Below are positions 36,131-44,700 of a stretch of DNA of 64,000 nucleotides, piece after piece. The position numbers and the translations under genes are program-made. How positions within the stretch are numbered: position 1 is the stretch's first letter; each line of letters starts with the position of its first letter. The stretch is from Rhynchopus euleeides (lineage: Eukaryota > Euglenozoa > Diplonemea > Diplonemida > Diplonemidae), in contig OY723292.1 of NCBI GenBank assembly GCA_963210315.1, positions 620,001 to 684,000 of the forward strand, given 5' to 3'. Under the pieces are notes generated by a model. The model did not search any database and was not told the DNA's origin. It saw only the letters and a list, made by a program, of their open reading frames with translations.

Positions 36131-37270
36131 GGGGTCAAATGGGGGTGACAAACACGATTTTTCAAAAAACCGGCGCAGAGGCCCCAAAGCCCCCGTAAAC
36201 CCTCCAAACCCCCCCAGATCGGTCCGGAAACCCATCGAACCCCACTTTTCCACCATTCCGGGCACCTCAGGTGCCCGAATTGGGGTACCTAAATTTTGTG
36301 CCACCGTTTGGTACCGTACAGTGCCACTGTGTGGGAGGTTGGAAAAGAAAATGCCCCAACACACCACATCTGAGGGTTGCAATGCATGTTGCTTGCCAAC
36401 CACGTCATCCGGTGGGTGTCAGGCGCTATGTAGGTGGCATTAGCCAGGTCTTCGATGTGTTCTGGCTTGTATATATACCTCCCTGCCTGCGGCACAGGCA
36501 CTGCCTTTGTCCCCCACACCAGCCACAGAGAGCGTATTGTACTCGGTCCACGGTTGCTGATTCATTGTGATGCGTTGTATCCTCGAGTGAACGTCACACA
36601 CTAGTGGCACCACCACCCGCCATCCGAGAGCTGTATTGACTTTGCGCGCTTCCGTTGTATTCACCTCGCCACGCATATTGCACCGTTCAGTACCAGTGCT
36701 CTTGGGCCAGGCAAAGTAGACCGCAGCAACTACCAATTCTGGCACAATGGGTACCACGACAGCGCACTTCATGTGTTCCCGGAATGTACAGCTCGTGTTG
36801 CAACAGTCGTTGTCAACACATCCCGGTTGTGGAGCACTGCTGCACAGGAATCACACGACCATCTGGACTGTTCCGTACCTACAGGCAGCCTCCCGGTGCA
36901 TGGTGGCAGGGAGGTATATATACAAGCCAGAACACATCGAAGACCTGGCTAATGCCACCTACATAGCGCCTGACACCCACCGGATGACGTGGTTGGCAAG
37001 CAACATGCATTGCAACCCTCAGATGTGGTGTGTTGGGGCATTTTCTTTTCCAACCTCCCACACAGTGGCACTGTACGGTACCAAACGGTGGCACAAAATT
37101 TAGGTACCCCAATTCGGGCACCTGAGGTGCCCGGAATGGTGGAAAAGTGGGGTTCGATGGGTTTCCGGACCGATCTGGGGGGGTTTGGAGGGTTTACGGG
37201 GGCTTTGGGGCCTCTGCGCCGGTTTTTTGAAAAATCGTGTTTGTCCACGTAAAAGGGTGGCATTTGATCC
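36131..37270 (-). mobile_element. Palindromic deletion derivative of the 56-kb DNA transposon
   Basis: Two 340-bp arms (36148-36487 and 36905-37244) appear to be exact inverted copies. They correspond to the terminal inverted repeat plus the 3' coding end of the transposase at 56343-58454 (both arms encode a YIYKPEHIEDLANATYIAPD-like text, against YIIKPKLIEDLIDATYMAPD in the intact copy). The 417-bp centre holds decayed minus-strand transposase pieces (VPELVVAAVYFAW, NTTEARKVN). The outermost ends differ: TCAAATGGGGGTGACAAAC on the left and its alternative with CCACCCTTTTACGTGG on the right, the same asymmetric pair as in the intact copy. It cannot encode a transposase and would need one in trans. 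Confidence 0.8.
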
Positions 37271-37409
37271 CCCCTACCCCCCCCCCCACCTCCCTCCCGG
37301 CCGGGGGCCGGTACGGTCGGTCGTCGGCTGCGCCCAAAGGGCGTGCGGTAGCCGACGCCCTTTTGTGCTCGCCTCCTCCCTCCCACACGTATTCGTCCTC
37401 TTCATCGCT

Positions 37410-37949
37410 CTCAGTATTTCCCGTGCCTGCAGCGCATGCATCCACAAGTTTTGTGGATGCATCCACACACAGCCTGGAGCTCCGAAACCCTGCCTGCAGT
37501 GGATGAATGTGTGCATGCCTGCAGGCAGTCATCCATACCCGGTTTGCCTGCAGGGGATGGAATTTTCAGGAAATGTGCCAAGGGCCAGTATGGACACCCC
37601 TAAAACCCTTCTGAAACCAAAAAGTCCACGAAAGGGGTTAAAACGGCTTAATTCGTTGATTTTGTGCATTTCCCTGCATTTCCCAGCCAAAAATCGAATT
37701 TGGCTGGGCGAGTAGTTGGCCAAAAACGCGAAAAATTCCAAAAAAATTGATTTTTCACAGAGGCCTAGAAACGTGCTCCTGGGTGAATGGGCCCAAAAAT
37801 CGGCTTTTCGCCATTTTTTTGTCGATTTTCGGGGTTTCCGGCGATTTTCCTGTCCCAAGTCCATAAGCCATTTTTTGACTTTTTCGGGCATCCATGGATG
37901 CCGTGGATGCATGCATGGATGCATCCACACCATCCCCGGCCCCACTGAG
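37410..37949. repeat. Palindrome-rich MITE-like element, long copy
   Basis: It shares both ends with the 227-bp element at 23714-23940 (CTCAGT…ACTGAG, the GCATGCATCCACA palindrome, and the GCCGTGGATGCATGCATGG end) but carries about 310 bp more in the middle (roughly 37520-37860), AT-rich with GGCCAAAAA-type inverted motifs. The short copy is therefore an internal deletion, or the long copy gained an insertion. No coding capacity. Confidence 0.65.
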
Positions 37950-37999
37950 GTCTGTCCTCTTTCATGACTGACGGGTTCACAGCCCTGCCTCCACGCCCT

Positions 38000-39660
38000 G
38001 ACTTCTGTGACCCGCATCCCACGTCTGAGGGAGAGTCTTCCGAGTGCAGTCACCGAGACCAGGCCGCTATCTTCAGTCGGTTTCTGATCTGTAGTTGGAA
38101 TTACCGTCTGTCAAGTGCACGTGGTGACAATGACTGTGACCCTGTCCCCCCCGCACCCCCCCTGAAACACACCGTCACGGGTTTGTGGCAGGCTCCTTCC
38201 CCCCCCCCCCCCCCGCACCCCCCCCCCGTTTTCAATTGCGACCCGGTTCCCGGGTTGTGTAGTGGCCGTTTCGCAGCGACCGTCTTCTCATCAGGACGGC
38301 CGGTTTCCCTGACGCCGCGATCACCAGTGGTGCGACGTTCTTGAAGGAGGTACTTCATCCCCCCCCCCCCCCGCTCTGTTGCTTGGGTCTGGGCCTGATC
38401 GAAGGATCTGGCTGTGTTGCTTCTTACTCTGTTGTGCCTGTCATCGAAGAACTGTGGGAGGTCGGAACCAAGGAGGAGGAACTGCTGGGACAGTGCTGCA
38501 TACTCTCTTGATACACCTTGGTAAATCTGCGCTCCACTCGCGGTAACCCTAAACCTGGAAACAGGAGACGTCCATCTGGGAACAGATGATCTTGATCGTG
38601 TTACCCATCTTTGCTATGAGCTACGATCAGGTTTTTGTCGTCACATGGGCCCATGAGCCGTGGATCTACTGGTGTTGAAGGACAGGGTGCAGTTCTGGAC
38701 AATGCATGGTCTGAATCTAAGGGGCTGATGAACCCGTGGGTCTGATATGATGCAGTGCATGATGACTGTATGCAGCTTCACGGCTGATCTGGAAATCCAG
38801 ATGGCGGGGAGGTCAAAAAAATGCAGATCTCTTTTTCCAGCCCCTGCTGTCCGTATGTGCAGGGGCGGTGCATCCAGATACACCGGGGGACCAGCCGTTT
38901 AATGAGCTGCCTGCTCCTCCTCTGTGCGTATTTCTCCTGTCCGTGGCGGCGAATGCGGCGAGGAACTGCGGATTGAGCCCCCCCCCCCCCCCCCGTCGGC
39001 AGGGGCGGAGCGTGGGCAGGCTGACGGGGCAAGGCTGTGGCTGTTGAGCCATCGCTCTGGGAGGTCAGCAAAACCTGGAGGAGTATGTGCCACCCCCGGC
39101 CGGGGCGCACTCGCACCCGCTGCACACCCGCAGCAAGATGAGTTGCGGTACCCCGCACAGGTGTTCGAGTGGGCTGCCATGGTCCTGCTCACGACGACCT
39201 GCAGGTCACCCGTCCCTGTCGTGCAGGCAGTGCCAGGAGGTGGTGGCCTCGTCAATCTAGCAGTGTTTGAGTTGACCGGGATGAGGCACTCCACTCTGGG
39301 TCTGCTGTTTGTGATGTACAAGCAACAAGCAGGTCTGACTGGAGTGGCCCTCCTCAACGGGCACACTGGCATCTGTGCAGCAGCACTATCCCACCCCCGG
39401 AACGCCCCGCGTAACACCGGTGGGAAGGACATTGTTCCTGGGCATCTAGAGGAGGACCCGGGCCGTTCGTTGTATTCTTCACAGTCGCAGCCTCCGGCTT
39501 GTCGTTGTTCGTCAGCGTTGCGCCCACCCAGCCTGTGCAGAGAACTTGTGCCGTCTTCAACAGTAACTTTTGGCCGACAATTTTTGGGGCATTTTTTCAC
39601 CAAACAAATTCTCTCTGCTGGCCAAGTCGAAGACTCGTTTGGGGACTTTTGGTGTCCCCA
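38000..39660. other. Unassigned right part of the 5.14-kb element
   Basis: Open frames of 257 residues (plus, 38924-39697) and 256 residues (minus, 38899-39669) overlap almost completely; neither has a recognisable domain. The C runs near 38200 and 38980 inflate Pro/Gly content. I cannot choose a strand. The true transposase, if any, is not identified. Confidence 0.3.
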
Positions 39661-40400
39661 ATTTTTCAATTTTCGAAAAATATGCTCACTTTGCTAAACT
39701 GGACCCAACTCCCCACACTCTTTTTTTAGCGAAAAACAGCAAATTTCGGCCGATTTTTTCTCATTTTTTTTCATTTTTTTCACCGACTTTTCCATACCCC
39801 CAGTGGGCGTAAAAAGGAGAAGACGGGAACAACGGCTGGTCTAAACAGGACGAACGGACACTCACCACCACAGCGTATTCCAGAGGCGTTCCTGGTCGCG
39901 GCTCGACTGATCGAACAACAGGTGACGGGCAAAAGATCGTGGTGAAAAGAACTAAAAGTAGGAAGGCGAAGGAAGGCAAAGCCGGGGGATCCACGTGTGC
40001 GTTAAACTTGTCCCACGTGCGCGTGTGCGGTAAACTTGTCCCACGCGCCCCGGTGAAAAACACGTAACACGGTTGCCGCCCACAGTTTCTTCTGGCCACG
40101 CGGCGCGCTTCATGCGCGCCGCGTGCAGCCTGACTGGTCTTAGCGGCCTAAGCGAAACACCGGGTCTCCAGAGGGATACATCCAGCCTACACGCAATGCG
40201 CTACCTTAAGCCAAAGCGTGCAGCGTAGCTTACCTCAACGGTCTGTTCGCAAAGGCCCCCAGGGTTCACCACGTAGAGGTGCCAGCCGTAGTCGCCAGGT
40301 CCGCTCCCCTGACGACCCATCACCCCTGAACTGCAGCAAGAACGATCTCACGATCACCCTTCAGGCTGTCGTCTGCGTCCTGGAGTGAGTACCAATGTTG

Positions 40401-41057
40401 TTAAACTGCAGCAAGAACGAATTCACGATCACCCTTCAGGCTGTAGTCTGCGTACTGGAGTGAGGACCCATGTTGTTGAACTGCAGCAAAAACGATCTCA
40501 CGATCACCCTTCAGGCTGTCGTCTGCGTACTGGAGTGAGTACCCATATTGTTGAACTGCAGCAAGAACGATCTCACGATCACCCTTCAGGCTGTCGTCTG
40601 CGTACTCGAGTGAGGATCCATGTTGTTGAACTGCAGCAAAAACGATCTCACGATCGCCCTTCACGGTGGTGTGCGCATGTTCGAACCAGTCTGGCGCTCC
40701 TTCCCCCTCATCCTCGTCCGGCAACTCCAGAACGGCTTGAAGGACCTCATCGCGTGTCGTCACCCACAGCGGGACCTGCCACAGTTGCTTCTCCCCCTTG
40801 TGCACCGCATCGAGGTGACGGTCGGGACAGATGGTGACGTGAACCACGCATCCGGCTTCGACACCTGCATGGCTCAGAGGCTCGTCGTCACACACCGCTT
40901 TGCCCCCCACCGACAGATGCACGTCCTCTTCCTCCACACCATCAGGGTAGCGGAACGCCTCGCGTGCTTCGAGCTTCAGCCTGTCGGGCTTCTCGTCCAT
41001 CCCGATGTCGACAGCGTGCGTCACGCCTGTCGCCGCATCCGTCAGGAACACCTCCAT
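40401..41057 (-). CDS. Ubiquitin-like domain + DUF4116 repeats, copy A (218 aa)
   Basis: The start is ATG at 41057 (MEVFLTDAATGVTH). Residues about 1-80 look like a ubiquitin-like beta-grasp: LSVGGKAVCDDEPLSHAGVE followed by GCVVHVTI parallels the K48-to-C-terminal part of ubiquitin. Residues about 80-130 are a linker, then four DUF4116 repeats of 25 residues (DDSLKGDREIVLAAVQQ-x-GYSLQYA) to a TAA at 40401. After the TAA one more repeat stays open and ends at TGA 40322-40320, which overlaps the ATG of the MGRQ first exon (TGATG). DUF4116 has no known biochemical role; pairing with a ubiquitin-like domain suggests a scaffold or adaptor, an inference. The upstream array ORF ends 13 nt inside this gene. 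Confidence 0.6.
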   Translation of the reverse strand: MEVFLTDAATGVTHAVDIGMDEKPDRLKLEAREAFRYPDGVEEEDVHLSVGGKAVCDDEPLSHAGVEAGCVVHVTICPDRHLDAVHKGEKQLWQVPLWVTTRDEVLQAVLELPDEDEGEGAPDWFEHAHTTVKGDREIVFAAVQQHGSSLEYADDSLKGDREIVLAAVQQYGYSLQYADDSLKGDREIVFAAVQQHGSSLQYADYSLKGDREFVLAAV

Positions 41058-41660
41058 AACCACGCCTGTGAAAACAGGCTGTCGTCTGCGTACTTGAGGA
41101 CTGAGTACCCATATTGTTGAACTGCAGCAAGAACGATCTCACGATCACCCTTCAGGCTGTCGTCTGCGTACTCGAGTGAGGACTCATGTTGTTGAACTGC
41201 AGCAAGAACGATCTCACGATCACCCTTCAGGCTGTCGTCTGCGTACTGGAGTGAGAACCCATGTCGTTGAACTGCAGCAAGAACGAACTCACGATCACCC
41301 TTCAGGCTGTCGTCTGCGTACTGGAGTGAGAACCCATCTTGTTCAACTGCAGCAAGAACGATCTCACGATCACCCTTCAGGCTGTCGTCTGCGTCCTGGA
41401 GTGAGGACCCATATTGTTGAACTGCAGCAAGAACGATCTCACGATCACCCTTCAGGCTGTCGTCTGCGAACCGGAGTGAGGACCCATGTTGTTGAACTGC
41501 AGCAAGAACGATCTCACGATCACCCTTCAGGCTGTCGTCTGCGTACTGGAGTGAGAACCCATTTTGTTGAACTGCAGCAAGAACGATCTCACGATCACCC
41601 TTCAGGCTGTCGTCTGCGTACTGGAGTGAGTACCCATGTTGTTGAACTGCAGCAAGAACG
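41042..41660 (-). pseudogene. DUF4116 array fragment between retrotransposon and UBL copy A
   Basis: About eight 75-bp repeats read in one open frame from the retrotransposon 3' junction to the peptide …DDSLFSQAWLWRCS and a TGA at 41044-41042. No start codon or exon 1 is present because the retrotransposon occupies the position where other copies have exon 2. The last part overlaps the start of UBL copy A. It is probably the truncated 3' part of a DUF4116 gene. Confidence 0.6.
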
Positions 41661-41688
41661 TATATGCTTTGAAACGTGACTTACCCAA

Positions 41689-41706
41689 CTCCCCCCGACT
41701 GGGGGA
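41689..41706 (-). other. Hairpin near the retrotransposon 3' end
   Basis: CTCCCCCCGACTGGGGGAG on the plus strand folds as a stem around a GACT loop. It lies between the ORF2 stop (41735) and the junction at 41661. In poly-A-less non-LTR elements, 3' hairpins can serve as the template signal for the reverse transcriptase; that role here is inference. Confidence 0.5.
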
Positions 41707-41734
41707 GCAGGCAGCGCCACTTGGTCCCGTGTCG

Positions 41735-44700
41735 TTATCGCAACCCCCACATCCCACGGAGGGTGCGATCGCCGCTCTTCAGGTGGTGCTTCTTGCAGCA
41801 CTCCTCCACCTGCACCCTGCGTGCGCCCGTCTTGCCCTTGCATTTGTCGCACAACTCCCTGTTGTGCTTTACGCATGCGTGGTGCCTCTTGCAGCAAATC
41901 GCGGCGGACGTCCCTGCCCTCAGGCAAGCCCCGCACGCTGTCTTGCTGTGCCTCTCGCACATGTCGACAACCTTCGCACACCGCTCCTCAACGTCTTCGT
42001 CTGGGTGGTGGTGCGCGCAGCAGCATTCAAGCATCTCGACTTTGTTTTCGATGCAGTCCTCGCACCGCACTCGCTGGTGTTGCCGGCATGCGCGTTCACC
42101 CGCTACCTTCCGCCTCGCATCTGGCACCGTCACCGGGTCGCCCACTGGCAGTTCGGTGCTCGTTTCCCTCGCGCTGCATTCATCCACACGATCCCTCCAC
42201 TCCGCGCATTTCCTCTCCCATTGCTCAGCTCTCTGCGCACGGCCGGGTGCGTGTTCGACCACCGCGTCCTCACCCCATACGTGCGCCGCCTCCTTCTTTG
42301 CAGTTGCTTCCCTCTTTAGAAGGAATCTCGTCTTCGCAGAGGCCTGCACCCGTCTCAGGATGTCTTCTACCTCCTGTGTCATCGTCAGCTTGGGGCGCGA
42401 CGTGAAACCCGCCAGGGGCGGAGCCCCGAAAGTCTTCAGCGTGTGAATGCTGCGATTATCCTCTCCCTTGCGCACCTCGCGCCCGTTGCCCGCCGCCCCT
42501 GCCTGCCGCAGCAGGACGCCCATCTTGTCCGCCCGTTCCTTCAGACTCAGACTCTCCCCCAGGTCCAGGCCCGAGAAGGCCTCGAAGTCCAGCGCGAGCT
42601 CGAGCTGCGTGATCCCTACCGCTGTGTCATCAGACCAGCTCAACGCAGCGAGCCACTCGCGGAACGCCCAGAACATTCCTTCGTCACCCGCCCAGCGCCG
42701 TTTGAGGTATTTGCTCCAAACCGTGCGCTCAAGCGGGTTCAACGTGACGGTAGGGCCTGGAGGTGTCCAGCCCCACGGGAACCCCGATCGCTCACGCTCC
42801 GCCACTTTGCGTGCCTTGTCACCTGCCTTGTCCTCGTCAAAGCGCGCGATGGCAATGTCAGCCATCAGCCTCTGCACCCTCGACACGATCCCAACCCGCC
42901 GCTGTTCCTGTCCGATCACAGCGGTGAGCCACCCCTTCTGCACAATGCCACACCTGGCAAAACACGCCGGCCACGTGCGTGCCTCCCGAACCAGGTCTTC
43001 CGCACCTCGACGCAAGTGCGCCCACCTGGGGCACCGCCACCACATGTGCATGTGGGTCTCCACCGAGTCTTCGCAGTAGTGGCACAGTGCGGTTATCCGG
43101 ATCTTCTTCTCCGCCAGATGCTGTCCCGTCGCAGTCGCCCCCGCGATGTTGCCCCGAATCACCCCAGCGACGTAGATGTCCGTCCCCCGGTCCTTCCACA
43201 GCGCGTTCGTCGCCTCTCTGTCGATGCCGCGTTCGACACCCACCATCGACTTGCGCTCCTTGGCCACTTCCGTGAAGTATTTGGCCCGCTGCGCCTCCCG
43301 CATCTCATGACCCCACCTCCCGGCATCGAAGGTGTCGATGTGCACCCGGAGGCCGCACCTGAGGCCGATCATGTCGAAGGCGCTCCCCCAGTCCCAGCCA
43401 AGTCGTTCGAAGTCTCTCTGCAGCAGCGCCATGGGGCCCTGCGTCATGTTGTCCACCCTCAGCTTGTTGAGCTCCCATACCTCCCTCGCAAGGTCATGCG
43501 TCTCCCTGTCCTTGACGAGGCGCAGGAATGTCCGAAATCGCATTTGCGGCACAGCCACCTTCGTGTCGATCACCGTCGGCGCCAGCACCTGGCCTACAAT
43601 GGTGTGCGACCGCTGCTTGCGCTTCTCCCCCCACACACTCTGCACGCAGGCCAGCGATGTATCCCTCTCCAAGTACGCAGGGATGTCCGTCACCGTGCAA
43701 CCATACAGCATCATCGAGTGCGCTAGCGAGTTCACCAACTTGCACTTTTCAGCGAATCGCAAAGGCGTTTTGCGGATTCGCTTCAGCACCTTCGTCGCCT
43801 TCTTCACTCGCGAGCAGAACGTCTCCTTCTTCTGTCTTCCCTGGAAGACCATGTCGGCGCCGAGAGTCTTCAGCGACTTCTTGTGGGGGAACACCCCGTG
43901 GCTCAGCCCGAAGGAGGTCACCCCTTTTTTATCCGTGGTGAAGCCTGCGCACTTCTCAGGCTTCGCTTCCATATCCGTGAGGGTGATGAAGTCTTCCGTG
44001 ATCACCGCCGCCTGCGCCACCTTCACCTTGTCCTTGTGCAGGGCATAGATGTCGTCGGCGTAAGCCTCGCCCTTCACCCCCGCCTCGCGCTCGATCGCGT
44101 GCGTCCAAACCGCGATGATGGCATTGAGGAGCACCACTGACAACGGACATCCTTGCAGAATGCCGTTGGTGCAGCGGAAGGGCTCACCCACCCCAACACC
44201 ACCGATCTTGAATCTTCGTTCGAGGGTGCTGTAGGCCGCTCTCAGTGGCCGCATGATGCGATCGTGTGCACCCCACTCCGTCGCCAGCGCCAGCGAGATT
44301 TCATGGGGAACACGGTCAAAACATTTGGCGAAGTCAATCGTGAACCCCCACAACGCCCTCGCGTCTCCCTGCAGTAGCGCCTTCTCGACGCGCAGCGCCA
44401 TCTTCCAGTACAGCGCATCGGTCCCGTGGTGTGGGCGGAACCCGTGCTGCCCATCCGTCACCCACGACTCCTGCCACTTGATCAGGCTCCTCAGCCTCGT
44501 GGCTGCCCAGAGCCTGTACACGCATGATGTCACCGTGATCGGCCTCTGCTCGAGGGGCCCATCACCATTCCCCTTCGGGATCAGCGAGATCAGCGCACGC
44601 ATCAGCGACTTTGGCCACTTGCCAGTCCTCTCGACCACGTCGAACACGTCCGCCAGTTTGTCCAGAAGTGGCGTCGGCAGCTGCTTCAGCTCTGCCATGC

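Larger units (their letters stand above)
34661..39798. mobile_element. 5.14-kb DNA element with 9-bp target duplication in a DUF4116 intron
   Basis: Direct repeats CCCAGTGGG flank it at 34652-34660 and 39799-39807. Its ends are GGTATGGAAA and the complement TTTTCCATACC. The same intron sequence occurs uninterrupted (…CCAACCCAGTGGGCGTAAAA) at about 50410, 52275 and 61826, giving three natural empty sites. A 9-bp duplication is typical of Mutator-like elements, but no Mutator transposase is visible, so it is likely non-autonomous or composite. The first 165 bp form a sub-terminal inverted repeat (CTAAATTTCCATACGG at about 34811). Nested elements lie at 36131-37270 and 37410-37949. Confidence 0.85.
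33946..40320 (-). pseudogene. DUF4116 gene copy split by a transposon in its intron, with in-frame stop
   Basis: Exon 1 is 40320-40234 (29 codons, starting MGRQGSGPGDYG, ending …EQTVE, donor GAG|GTAAGC). Exon 2 starts at 34458 after acceptor TTAGCTTTTAG, in phase 0, with an LGPPRRRPASSGR lead and then 25-residue DUF4116 repeats. A TAA at 34105-34107 interrupts the array (Gln codon CAA to TAA); beyond it the frame stays open to the natural end …DREMLAAASHHM, stop at 33946. The intron (34459-40233) carries the 5.14-kb element at 34661-39798. Compare the uninterrupted version at 61266-62343. The protein would be a small DUF4116 repeat protein of unknown function. Confidence 0.6.

Noticed and set aside
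36131-37270. Two identical plus/minus ORFs suggesting paired genes
   Set aside because: They are the two arms of one inverted repeat, each holding the same transposase C-terminal fragment.
40620-41120. 166-residue plus-strand ORF repeated in five copies
   Set aside because: It is the complement of the ubiquitin-like and linker region. Conservation between copies follows from DNA duplication, and the frame has no domain.
42443-43726. 427-residue plus-strand ORF within the retrotransposon
   Set aside because: It is antisense to ORF2, whose minus frame holds complete endonuclease, RT and zinc-finger motifs.
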